Source: an uncultured Flavobacteriaceae bacterium (GTDB lineage Bacteria; Bacteroidota; Bacteroidia; Flavobacteriales; Flavobacteriaceae). From it: a DNA stretch of 11,238 bases. The notes below the pieces were generated by a model. It searched no databases. It saw only the letters and a list, made by a program, of their open reading frames with translations, and had not been told where the DNA came from. The stretch spans positions 1 through 11,238 of the forward strand of contig CAMZMA010000059.1 in NCBI GenBank assembly GCA_947311815.1, given 5' to 3'. The translations under genes were made by a program, and so were the position numbers. Below, piece after piece: positions 1 through 8,060 of the stretch (position 1 is its first letter; each line of letters opens with the position of its first letter).

Positions 1-6
1 ATAAAA

Positions 7-783
7 ATGAACAAATTAAATACACTTTTTCAGCAGAAATCACAAAATCTGTTGTCTATTTTTTTTACAGCAGGTTTCCCCAAACTAGCAGACACCACAA
101 AAATTATTGCCGAATTAAGTAATAACGGAGTCGATTTTATAGAAGTTGGTTTACCGTATTCCGACCCGTTAGCTGATGGACCAACAATACAAGATAGCAG
201 TCAAGTGGCATTGCAAAATGGTATGAATTTAGATGTTGTTTTTGAGCAATTAGAAAGTATCAAAAACACCAATAAAACACCGTTGGTTTTAATGGGATAT
301 TTGAATCAAGTTCTAAAATATGGCGAAGATAAATTTTGTCAGAAATGTAAAGATTGTGGAATAGAAACGGTCATAATTCCTGATTTACCAATGATTGAAT
401 ACGAAAATCATTATCAACAATTATTTAAAAATTACGGAATTACCAATGTGTTTTTAATTACACCTAATACATCCGAAGAAAGAATTTTAAAAATTGATTC
501 CTTAACCGAAGCGTTTATTTATGTGGTAGCATCGGCATCAATTACAGGGGTAAAAGGAAAAATATCTGAAGCACAAATAACTTATTTTGAACGTATTAAA
601 AACATGAATTTACACAGTAAATTGATTATCGGTTTTGGTATTTCTGATCATAAAACGTTTACAACTGCTTGTGAATTTGCAAATGGAGCAATAATTGGTT
701 CTGCATTTATCAAACAATTGTCTGCTAAAGGAGTGGCAAGTATTGGTACTTTTGTTAAAGGGGTTACTACACAAATCAAATAG
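7..783 (+). CDS. trpA: Tryptophan synthase alpha subunit
   Basis: Cleaves indole-3-glycerol phosphate to indole and glyceraldehyde-3-phosphate. The indole passes to the beta subunit (TrpB) in the cytoplasmic alpha2-beta2 complex for the last step of tryptophan synthesis. The 258-residue protein has the usual TIM-barrel family length. Both catalytic acids are visible: Glu46 in FIEVGLPYSDP and Asp57 in PLADGP, matching Glu49 and Asp60 of the Salmonella/E. coli enzyme. Other family motifs follow in order: PDLP (125-128), ITPNTS (151-156), the SxTG loop (SASITGVKG, 176-184), and phosphate-binding GFGIS (209-213) and GAIIGSAF (227-234). The ATG at 7 follows an A-rich stretch, as is normal in Bacteroidota, and gives the expected N-terminus. 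trpB is probably just left of the window, but that is inference. The gene looks intact and converges on the peptidase gene 40 bp away. No convincing terminator hairpin is visible in that gap. Confidence 0.97.
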   Translation: MNKLNTLFQQKSQNLLSIFFTAGFPKLADTTKIIAELSNNGVDFIEVGLPYSDPLADGPTIQDSSQVALQNGMNLDVVFEQLESIKNTNKTPLVLMGYLNQVLKYGEDKFCQKCKDCGIETVIIPDLPMIEYENHYQQLFKNYGITNVFLITPNTSEERILKIDSLTEAFIYVVASASITGVKGKISEAQITYFERIKNMNLHSKLIIGFGISDHKTFTTACEFANGAIIGSAFIKQLSAKGVASIGTFVKGVTTQIK

Positions 784-823
784 TATTTTAAAGACAATTT
801 TTAACACGCAACAAAAAGTGCTA

Positions 824-2260
824 TTATTTTTTTATAGGTGTCGGAGTTTCTAAATATTTATCCATTAAATACATCAAACTTGCCATAGAAGCACTTCCTA
901 ATTCGAGTTCTCTTTTGTTTACTTTGTCAAACGTATCGTTTTCTGAATGATGATAATCAAAATAACGTTGAGAATCGGGTCTGTAACCTGCCAAGGTAAC
1001 AAACTCGCCTTTTAATTTGCCAACATCTGCACCCGAACCTCCTTTTGTTAAATCATGCAAACCATAAGGAGCAAGGAGCTTTTTCCAGCTTTTTACGAGT
1101 TTTGTATTTTTTGCATTGGCATTAATTGAAAAACCTCTGGGTGTATGTCCGCCAGCATCAGATTCTAAACCAGCAATATGATTTTCTTTGTTTAATTTGG
1201 CTAATTCGGCATATTTTTTTGCGCCACTTCCTCTATTTTCTTCGTCCATAAAAAACACAATTCGTAAAGTGTTTTTCAGTTTGGTATTGTTCTTTTTAAA
1301 CAAATAAGCAACCTCTAAAGATTGAACGATTCCTGTTCCGTCATCATGTGCGCCTTCAGCTAAATCCCAAGAATCTAAATGACCGCCAACTACCATTATA
1401 TTATTAGGGTGCTCAGTTCCTGTAATTTGACCAACAACATTAAAAGATGGTGCATCGGGCAAGTTTTTACAACTTTGTTTAAAGTAAAAGGATAATTTCG
1501 GATGCTTTTTTAAGTCATCACTCAAAATATTTGCGGCTCTAGAACTGATGGCTGCAGTTGGAATGTATTCTTTTTTTGGAATATCGCCATAACTCATAAC
1601 TCCTGTGTGTGGAGAATCGTCAACTCCATTGGTCATCGAACGTACAATAACGCCGACAGCACCAAATTTACCACAGGTTCTTGCTCCTGCAACACGTTGC
1701 CCTACGCATCCGCCATAGGCGGAAAAAGTTCTGATTAACGTATTGTCAAAAGGGCGATTAAAAAACACAATTTTACCTCGTAATTTTTCTCCTAAAGCTT
1801 CGGCTTCTTTAATGCTTTTTACTTCAATTACTTGTGCTGTTACTCCGCTTTTAGGCGTTGCAATAGAGCTTCCTAAAGCACAAATTGGCACATTTTTTTT
1901 GGTGCCGTTTACGGTATAATATGCCACTTCTTTTTCGCCTCGAATCCAATGTGGTACCATAACAGGTTGTAGCCAAGCGGAATCTAACCCTACTTTTTTC
2001 ATAAGTTGTTCTCCCCAAAGAACTGCTTTTGCAGCTTCGGGTGATCCTGATAATCTACCTCCTACATTTTTGGTTAAATCTCGCAACCATTCATAAGATG
2101 CTCCTTCGGTTAAAGCAGTATTAAAAAAATGTTTGATGTTGGTAGAATCTGTTTTGTATTCTTGTAACGTTGCTTCTTTAGAAATAATGATTTTTTCTTT
2201 TTTTTCTGCACAAGAAAATAGAAATGTTATTGCAAACAATTGTAGTAGTAATTTTTTCAT
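824..2260 (-). CDS. M28-family zinc metallopeptidase lipoprotein with PA domain (carboxypeptidase Q-like)
   Basis: A 478-residue exported zinc exopeptidase, probably an aminopeptidase or dipeptidase/carboxypeptidase of the M28B (plasma glutamate carboxypeptidase-like) type. Residues 1-17 form a lipoprotein signal ending in L-F-S-C, with Cys17 as the likely lipidated residue, so the enzyme should sit on a membrane facing the periplasm or the outside. A PA-like insert spans about 130-265 (GGCVGQRVAG and FGAVGVIVRS). The catalytic domain shows the two-zinc ligand set: His294 (GGHLDSWD), Asp306 (AHDDGTG), Glu340-Glu341 (MDEEN; first Glu likely the general base, second a ligand), Asp368 (ESDAGG) and His437 or His438 (YHHSENDTFD). 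All expected residues are present, so it is probably active. Exact substrate specificity cannot be read from the sequence. It is the third gene of the leftward envelope block, 100 bp after the barrel gene, with no clear promoter of its own. Confidence 0.93.
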   Translation of the reverse strand: MKKLLLQLFAITFLFSCAEKKEKIIISKEATLQEYKTDSTNIKHFFNTALTEGASYEWLRDLTKNVGGRLSGSPEAAKAVLWGEQLMKKVGLDSAWLQPVMVPHWIRGEKEVAYYTVNGTKKNVPICALGSSIATPKSGVTAQVIEVKSIKEAEALGEKLRGKIVFFNRPFDNTLIRTFSAYGGCVGQRVAGARTCGKFGAVGVIVRSMTNGVDDSPHTGVMSYGDIPKKEYIPTAAISSRAANILSDDLKKHPKLSFYFKQSCKNLPDAPSFNVVGQITGTEHPNNIMVVGGHLDSWDLAEGAHDDGTGIVQSLEVAYLFKKNNTKLKNTLRIVFFMDEENRGSGAKKYAELAKLNKENHIAGLESDAGGHTPRGFSINANAKNTKLVKSWKKLLAPYGLHDLTKGGSGADVGKLKGEFVTLAGYRPDSQRYFDYHHSENDTFDKVNKRELELGSASMASLMYLMDKYLETPTPIKK

Positions 2261-2360
2261 TGAAGTTGATTTTATTGATTTTATAAAATTACGGAAAAAT
2301 TATGAACTCATTTCTGAATAAAGTTTTAGATCTTTAATAAATAATCAAAAACTAAATATC

Positions 2361-4133
2361 CTAAAAATCAAACTTCCAAGTAGCGCCAGCTAAGGCTTGA
2401 AAACCTTGTACATTAAAATTTGCATAACGCTGATATTCTTTTCCTAAAATATTATTTAGGTTTAGAAAAACTGAGAATTTATCATCAAAATGATAACCGC
2501 CATTGATGTTTACATCTACATAAGAAGCTAAATTTTGTGGCGTTGCATTTGTTGATGGAAAAGTACCATTATACATTATTCCTTTACGTTCGCCCACATA
2601 AAAGATATTAGAAGTAATAAAGATTTTATCGTTTTTGTATTTCCCAATTAAAGTACCTTTTAGGTTAGGTGTGTTCCAAGAATGTTGTTGTGTTTTTAGT
2701 GTATAATCATCATACTGAGCCTCTAAACCAATACTAAAGCGTTTGGTTACATCTACCTCTAATGCACCAAAAAATGAAAGTGTTTTTACATCATCATAAT
2801 ATGCCGAAAAAGAATTTCCGTATTCATATCCTTTTAAATCTACACCCGCTACATTAGAAATTGTACCGTCTGATTTTGTGTTATTTCTGATAAAAAAGAC
2901 CTTATCTTCTTCGTTTTTGTAGCTAGTATTTAAAGTAAAACTTACGTTTTTTGAAAATCGTCCGCTAAAACCTCCAAAAAAACCATAGTTTTCATTGGTA
3001 GGCGTTAAAAATTGTGTGGGAGAAATATACGGATTTTGAGCTACCAAATTTTCATACGAATTGGTATGTAAATCGCCATTAGAACCTGCAAATATGGTAA
3101 GGTAATCTCTTACTAAAGGATAAGAAATTTTCACATCTGGATAGATAAAAAAGTCGTAGGTTTTTAGTTGTGTATCGGCAGAAAAATAGAGTTTTGTTCC
3201 TGCTTTTATTGCAAAATTTTTCCACGTTAATTCATACACAGGGTTTGCTCCTAAAGTAATAATATTGTAGCTAATTGCACTTGCACTTACGTATTCTTTT
3301 ACAAAAGAACCGTTTAAAATTTCTACCGAAACATGTAGGTTTACATCGTTAAAACGTCTGCCTAAATTCTGTAGCGGAATCGTAATATCAGTATTTAGAT
3401 TGATGAGCGATTCCTTACTTTTAAATGTATCTGCAAAATGCGAAAAAGAAAGGTTGGCAGTATTAAAATAAGAGTCGTCAAAAATAAGTTCTCCGCCAAT
3501 TTTAAAAAGGTCATACAACTGTTTTTCTTCAATATTAGCAATGGTTGTTGTGGTAAATGGCAAATTGGGCAAACCGTACCAATTGTACATTTTTCTTTCT
3601 GATTTTAATGCTATTTTCCAATCGAAATATCGTTGTTTTTGAATGAAAAACAATCCTGCAGAAAAAAGAGAATACTTACTATCTACCAACGTAGATTTTA
3701 TACTATTTTCGGATGAAATATAGTTGGCAAACAAACCAAATTCATTATTAAATTTAGAACTATGTCTTAAAAAAAGCTCCATAAAAGGTGTGATACTTGT
3801 ACCAAAACCACCTGCTAGATAATTATTGTATAAACGTTCTTTTTTACCAACGTCAATTCCTTTTACAACACCGCTTTTTGGGATGAATGTAGAGGCTACA
3901 GGAGCAGAAAAAATAGTGTATTGCAATTTCTTTTTGGCTGTTTTTTTACTGAGTACAATTTTTGGAATGGTATTAATTTTTGTAGCATCAGAAATTTTGG
4001 GCGTATAAGAAGTTACAATAGAAACTACTTCGGTTTTTATGGTGTCTTTTTCTTTAGTAAGCGGTTTCTTTTTTTGTGCGCTTACAGAAAAAGTTACAAA
4101 AACCAACAAGAATATGATATGTATTTTTTTCAT
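2361..4133 (-). CDS. TonB-receptor-like outer-membrane beta-barrel protein lacking an obvious plug
   Basis: A 590-residue outer-membrane protein. Residues 1-20 are a Sec signal peptide (MKKIHIIFLLVFVTFSVSAQ), followed by a Lys-rich linker and a segment with SYTPKISDATKI. From about residue 95 to the end the chain alternates aromatic and polar residues in the manner of beta-barrel strands. It finishes with a strand ending TWKFDF, whose terminal Phe is the usual outer-membrane assembly signal. The C-terminal third (NLNNILGKEYQRY) resembles TonB-dependent receptor barrels. I see neither a normal plug domain nor a carboxypeptidase-like N-terminal domain, and the protein is shorter than typical SusC-type receptors. 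The ATG at 4133 is preferred; the upstream in-frame TTG (4136) adds one residue and is unlikely. It starts 5 bp after the TPR gene, so the two are almost certainly co-transcribed and translated together. Ligand or transport function is unknown. Confidence 0.85.
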   Translation of the reverse strand: MKKIHIIFLLVFVTFSVSAQKKKPLTKEKDTIKTEVVSIVTSYTPKISDATKINTIPKIVLSKKTAKKKLQYTIFSAPVASTFIPKSGVVKGIDVGKKERLYNNYLAGGFGTSITPFMELFLRHSSKFNNEFGLFANYISSENSIKSTLVDSKYSLFSAGLFFIQKQRYFDWKIALKSERKMYNWYGLPNLPFTTTTIANIEEKQLYDLFKIGGELIFDDSYFNTANLSFSHFADTFKSKESLINLNTDITIPLQNLGRRFNDVNLHVSVEILNGSFVKEYVSASAISYNIITLGANPVYELTWKNFAIKAGTKLYFSADTQLKTYDFFIYPDVKISYPLVRDYLTIFAGSNGDLHTNSYENLVAQNPYISPTQFLTPTNENYGFFGGFSGRFSKNVSFTLNTSYKNEEDKVFFIRNNTKSDGTISNVAGVDLKGYEYGNSFSAYYDDVKTLSFFGALEVDVTKRFSIGLEAQYDDYTLKTQQHSWNTPNLKGTLIGKYKNDKIFITSNIFYVGERKGIMYNGTFPSTNATPQNLASYVDVNINGGYHFDDKFSVFLNLNNILGKEYQRYANFNVQGFQALAGATWKFDF

Positions 4134-4138
4134 CAATA

Positions 4139-7100
4139 TTAATTTTGTGGGGTTACAGAATTATTGGTTTTGGCTTCGTTGTTTTTTATTTTTTTGAGTT
4201 CGGTTTTTGCATCAGTAACAATATCTTCGAACTCGGTAGCTTTTTCAATTACATTTTCTAAAATATATGTTGCTTGGTAGGCATCTTTTAATCCGTAGTA
4301 ATTTTTTGCCATTAATATAAGTCCTTTTAATCCCCAATATTTGTAGGCAGAATAATTGGCTGCCAAATTTTGAATGGTTTTGTTAGATGTTTTATACTCC
4401 TTGTGCTGATTTGTAAAAAAAGCACTGTAGTACAAAGCTTCGGCTTTTAACTCTCCTGTAGCTTTTCTTTCTACCTCACGATAATACTCTTCAGCGGTAT
4501 CAAAATCTTCATTTTTAAAAGCAGCACGAGCAATAATTATTTTGGCATCATATTCTATCGATTCTTCTACAAAATCTTTCATCAACACTTTTTCTGCATA
4601 GGTAACGGCTTTTTTGTATTGCTTCATTTTATAATAGCCTTTCATTAAATTACTTTGTGCATAGGTAATATTTTGAGGTAAATTGGCTTCTACTTCTAAT
4701 CTTTCTAACAACGGAATTGCAGCAGCCCATTTTTCTTTTTCTAAGTAAATTTGCGATAATTTGTTGAGCGCTTCTTCGCTAAATTCATTCTGATTTTGAT
4801 CGACTACATATTGATAATATTTTGTTGCTTTTTCTTGCTGATTTTCTTTTGATAATAACTGTGCTAAATAAAAATTAGCTTTTAAAGCGTGCAAACCATT
4901 CGGGAAATTTTTGGTGTATTTTGTAAAACCATCCATGGCTTTTTGCGTTTTGTTTTCTAAAAACTTGTTTTCGGCAGCTTCAAAAGTAGTGTTGTCTAAA
5001 TCGGCATCGGTTACGTTAATAAACGGCACATTTTTTACCCAAGCAGCGTATTCATCAACATTGCCATCATCAATATATACATTTCTGGCGTTAGCAACGG
5101 CTTGTTTTGCTTCGTTAGAATTCGGGTATTTGGTAACAATTGTTTTAAATTTTAGTAAGGCTTTTTCATTTTGATTTTCATTGTAATACAACAAACCTTC
5201 ACGCAATAAAACATTGGGCACATAAGAGCTTTTTGCATGGTTTTTTAAGAGTTTTTCATAAGCTTTATGTGCTTTTTTAATTTCTTTAAGTATGGTGTAG
5301 GTTTTTCCTAATTGAAAAAGAGCATCGTCTTTAAAAGACGAATCGTCAAAATCATTAATAATGGTAGTTAATACAGTTGTTTTTTGTTGATTTTTACCTA
5401 GAAAACCATAACTCATTGCAGTTTGATATTGTGCGTAATCGGCTCCAACACCATAAGATTTCGCTATTTTTTGATACGCTTTTATGGCTTTTTGGTAATT
5501 TTTAGTAGCAAACTCACAATCTCCTAACCTAATCATTGCATCATCATTCATTGCCTTATTTTCTGACTTTTTATTGGTGAAAATCTGAAAGAAATGAATG
5601 GCTTTTTTATACTTTTTCAATTTAAAATAACTGTAACCAATCGTGTAATCTATCCAGTTGTTTTCGTCAATTGTTAAGGTGTTTGCACTATTTTTAAAAG
5701 CGATAAATCCATCAACCGCAGGTTGAAAATTTAATAACTGAAAATTAGTTTCGGCTTTCCAATAAATAGCTTTGTTTTTGATGTTTTTTTCGTTTGATTT
5801 TATAGCTACCTCAAAGTAAGTCAACGCTTTTTTGTAGTCTTTTTTATTGTATAATTCGATGCCTTTGTACAACGAAACTTCTTTCATTAATTGGGCGTTT
5901 TCTTGCGATTTTTTCTTAGATAAATAATCTAATGCGCCTTGGTAATTTTTTTCATGTAAATAAGAAGTAACCACTAATTGATTTACTTCATTATAGTGCG
6001 AAGATTTAGGATATGTTTTTAAAAAATCTTGCAAAACAAGGGCTACACTTTTATACGGATTTCCTTCTTCATAACTCAATTTTGCATAATTTAAAGAAGC
6101 ATCTTCTTTAATGTTTTTATCAAAATCCATTTCGCTAGCACTTTTAAAAGCATTTAAGGCTTCCGATTTTTGTTCTAATTTTAAATAACATTGTGCCAAA
6201 TGATAATATGCATTTTGCGAAACATTGTCTTTGGTTTCTATAATTCTATTAAAATAAGTAATGGCATTTTTGTAGTCTTTTTGTTTGTAATATGCGTATC
6301 CTAATAAATAATAATCGGTGTTATTCCATTTGCCACGTTTGCCTTTGTAAGCAAGTAAATACGGAATTGCTTTCTGATATTTTTTTAAATTAAAATAACT
6401 TTCGCCAATAATTTTAGAAATTTCAGAGATATCTTTTTTGGTTGCTTTTTTTAATAATTTCTCACCAACTTCAATACAACGTTCATACTTCCCTGCTTTA
6501 AAGCTAATGTCTAATAAAAAATAGGTAACTTCACTTTTGTAAGATTCTATATCGGCAATTTCTAACAAAGTTTTTTCTGCAATACCGTAATCTTCTTGTT
6601 TGTAGGCTATATATCCGTAATAATATCTAGCATCATTTCCGTATTTAGGGTCATTTATTAAGGGTAAAAAATGTTTTCTGGCAATCGTGAAATTTTTAGT
6701 AACCAACAATGCATATCCCATTTTAAAATGCAGTTCTTTTTTGTTTTCTTCGGATAAAACATCAGCATTTACTTTGCTGTACCACTTTAAAGAATATGCT
6801 ACTTTTTTATTGGCAAAATAGTAATTAGCTACATTAAAATATGCCTTATCTTTTTTGTTACTGTTTGGGTGATTTTTAACAAATTCTAGTATTTTTTTAT
6901 CGGCATTTGTTTGATTTAATTTGATGGCGCACATGGCATCATAATACGCTGCATCTGCTTTAAAAGCTAATCCGTTTTGGGTAATATTTTTTGCGGTAGA
7001 AAAATAATGTTGCGCTGCAGCATACGCTTTATTGTTGTATAATTTTAATGCACGATTGTAATTAGTAAGTTCATTTGTATCAATATCTGTTTGCTGACTA

Positions 7101-7177
7101 AAAGAAGATGTAGTCACAAAAAGGAAGATATATAAGATGGATAACTTTTTTGAAAACAAGTTTTTCATAGGACGCAT
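4139..7177 (-). CDS. Large secreted tetratricopeptide-repeat protein
   Basis: A 1012-residue protein with an N-terminal signal peptide (hydrophobic LSILYIFLFVTTSSFS, predicted cleavage near residue 27). The remainder is almost entirely degenerate TPR helical pairs, for example AYYHLAQCYLKLEQKSEALN, ALFQLGKTYTILKEIKKAHK and AEEYYREVE. It is Lys/Tyr/Asn-rich with no enzymatic motif that I can see. A long superhelix of this kind most likely serves as a periplasmic or outer-membrane-associated scaffold. Since the next gene, 5 bp on, encodes an outer-membrane barrel, the natural inference is that the two proteins act together. I do not recognise a named gene. The ATG at 7177 is chosen because it follows an A-rich TAAAATG context; an alternative ATG at 7168 would remove three residues and leave the signal peptide intact. 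It is the first gene of the leftward block, divergent from ftsE. Confidence 0.88.
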   Translation of the reverse strand: MRPMKNLFSKKLSILYIFLFVTTSSFSQQTDIDTNELTNYNRALKLYNNKAYAAAQHYFSTAKNITQNGLAFKADAAYYDAMCAIKLNQTNADKKILEFVKNHPNSNKKDKAYFNVANYYFANKKVAYSLKWYSKVNADVLSEENKKELHFKMGYALLVTKNFTIARKHFLPLINDPKYGNDARYYYGYIAYKQEDYGIAEKTLLEIADIESYKSEVTYFLLDISFKAGKYERCIEVGEKLLKKATKKDISEISKIIGESYFNLKKYQKAIPYLLAYKGKRGKWNNTDYYLLGYAYYKQKDYKNAITYFNRIIETKDNVSQNAYYHLAQCYLKLEQKSEALNAFKSASEMDFDKNIKEDASLNYAKLSYEEGNPYKSVALVLQDFLKTYPKSSHYNEVNQLVVTSYLHEKNYQGALDYLSKKKSQENAQLMKEVSLYKGIELYNKKDYKKALTYFEVAIKSNEKNIKNKAIYWKAETNFQLLNFQPAVDGFIAFKNSANTLTIDENNWIDYTIGYSYFKLKKYKKAIHFFQIFTNKKSENKAMNDDAMIRLGDCEFATKNYQKAIKAYQKIAKSYGVGADYAQYQTAMSYGFLGKNQQKTTVLTTIINDFDDSSFKDDALFQLGKTYTILKEIKKAHKAYEKLLKNHAKSSYVPNVLLREGLLYYNENQNEKALLKFKTIVTKYPNSNEAKQAVANARNVYIDDGNVDEYAAWVKNVPFINVTDADLDNTTFEAAENKFLENKTQKAMDGFTKYTKNFPNGLHALKANFYLAQLLSKENQQEKATKYYQYVVDQNQNEFSEEALNKLSQIYLEKEKWAAAIPLLERLEVEANLPQNITYAQSNLMKGYYKMKQYKKAVTYAEKVLMKDFVEESIEYDAKIIIARAAFKNEDFDTAEEYYREVERKATGELKAEALYYSAFFTNQHKEYKTSNKTIQNLAANYSAYKYWGLKGLILMAKNYYGLKDAYQATYILENVIEKATEFEDIVTDAKTELKKIKNNEAKTNNSVTPQN

Positions 7178-7189
7178 TTTAGCTATTTG

Positions 7190-7197
7190 AAAAGATA
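7190..7197 (-). promoter_or_regulatory. Possible -7 element for the TPR/barrel operon
   Basis: On the minus strand this reads TATCTTTT, seven of eight positions of the Bacteroidota -7 consensus TAnnTTTG, and lies 12 bases upstream of the TPR start codon. No TTG is found at the right distance for a -33 element, so this is a weak call. Confidence 0.3.
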
Positions 7198-7239
7198 ACG
7201 TACTTTTTTTGATTTTGTTGGATGAGTTTTTTTAATTAA

Positions 7240-7317
7240 GACTCTCAAAAATAAGAATTGTTGCTCTTTTATCCTTAAAAATCAACAATTATTCGTTCTT
7301 TTTTAAAAAAGAGAGTC
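7240..7317. repeat. Nested inverted repeat in divergent intergenic region
   Basis: The outer arms are GACTCTC (7240-7246) and GAGAGTC (7311-7317). The inner arms are AATTGTTG (7256-7263) and CAACAATT (7283-7290), extendable to AAGAATTGTTG / CAACAATTATT with one mismatch. Both pairs are roughly centred between the divergent TPR and ftsE genes. It could be a paired operator for a dimeric regulator or a cruciform/hairpin. The rest of the 178-bp gap is A/T-rich and holds no gene. The repeat is seen directly; its function is inferred. Confidence 0.55.
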
Positions 7318-7329
7318 AAAAAAAATATG

Positions 7330-7337
7330 TAGGTTTG
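7330..7337 (+). promoter_or_regulatory. Bacteroidota-type -7 element upstream of ftsE
   Basis: TAGGTTTG matches the TAnnTTTG consensus exactly and lies 18 bases before the ftsE ATG, implying a leader of only about 12 nt. No exact TTG occurs at the usual 17-23 base spacing upstream, so the -33 half is degenerate. The outer arm of the inverted repeat ends 12 bases upstream, so a protein bound there could affect this promoter. Confidence 0.5.
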
Positions 7338-7355
7338 TAGAAAGAACAATTTTTT

Positions 7356-8042
7356 ATGGAACCACCCATTTTACAATTAGAAAATGCTGATATTTTTCAA
7401 AGAGACACCAAAGTACTCTCTAAAGTAAATATAACAATACAAAAAGGAAATTTCTATTATTTAATAGGAAAAACAGGAAGCGGAAAAAGCAGTTTATTAA
7501 AAACTTTGTACGGAGATTTAACCTTACAAAAAGGAAAAGGTACTATTGTTGGTTTCGATTTAAGAAAATTAAAAGAAAAGGAAATTCCGTTTTTAAGAAG
7601 AAAAATTGGTATTGTTTTTCAAGATTTTAAATTATTAAACGATAGAAACGTTTTTGATAATTTATTATTTGTTTTAAAAGCTACTGGATGGAAAGATAAA
7701 ACCAAAATGAAAGAAAAAATACACGAGGTGCTAGAAAAGGTAGGTATGAAAGAAAAATACTACAAACAAACTTTCGAGCTTTCTGGAGGAGAACAACAAC
7801 GTATTGCCATTGCTAGAGCTTTATTAAATGATCCTGAATTAATTTTAGCCGATGAACCTACAGGTAATTTAGATCCCAAAACATCTTTAGAAGTCATGAA
7901 TTTGTTGAATGAAATTCACCAAAGCGGAAAAAGTATTTTAATGGCAACACATGATTATGCATTGATTGTAAAATTTAAACAAAAAACATTAAAATGTGAA
8001 GGTGGTGAGTTGTTTGAAGTAGCACAACAAGCGGCTTTGTAA
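7356..8042 (+). CDS. ftsE: Cell-division ABC transporter ATP-binding protein FtsE
   Basis: The cytoplasmic ATPase of the FtsEX complex, which in bacteria relays ATP hydrolysis through FtsX to control peptidoglycan hydrolases at the septum. The 228-residue length is right for FtsE. Visible motifs are Walker A GKTGSGKS (38-45), Q-loop Gln89 in IVFQDFKLL, signature LSGGEQQR (142-149), Walker B LILADEPTG (162-170) followed by NLDP, and switch His199 in MATHD. The IVFQDFKLL stretch and the short length favour FtsE over LolD-type or macrolide-export ATPases, but those close relatives cannot be fully excluded by eye. ftsX is not adjacent. The next gene is a glycosyltransferase 18 bp downstream in the same reading frame, so FtsE heads a probable four-gene unit of otherwise glycan-related genes. 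The ATG at 7356 follows a T-rich leader and a good -7 element. Confidence 0.85.
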   Translation: MEPPILQLENADIFQRDTKVLSKVNITIQKGNFYYLIGKTGSGKSSLLKTLYGDLTLQKGKGTIVGFDLRKLKEKEIPFLRRKIGIVFQDFKLLNDRNVFDNLLFVLKATGWKDKTKMKEKIHEVLEKVGMKEKYYKQTFELSGGEQQRIAIARALLNDPELILADEPTGNLDPKTSLEVMNLLNEIHQSGKSILMATHDYALIVKFKQKTLKCEGGELFEVAQQAAL

Positions 8043-8060
8043 TTAAATATTTATTTTAGT

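Noticed and set aside
784..823. Terminator between the convergent trpA and peptidase genes
   Set aside because: The 40-base gap is A/T-rich but I found no stem long enough to call a hairpin.
2261..2360. Separate promoter for the M28 peptidase gene
   Set aside because: Minus-strand sequences such as TAATTTTA only partly match TAnnTTTG and have no TTG at a suitable distance, so it remains undecided and is not called.
4911..5174. Plus-strand open frame inside the TPR gene
   Set aside because: It lies wholly antisense to a well-supported TPR coding region, shows no recognisable motif, and is best explained as a shadow frame.
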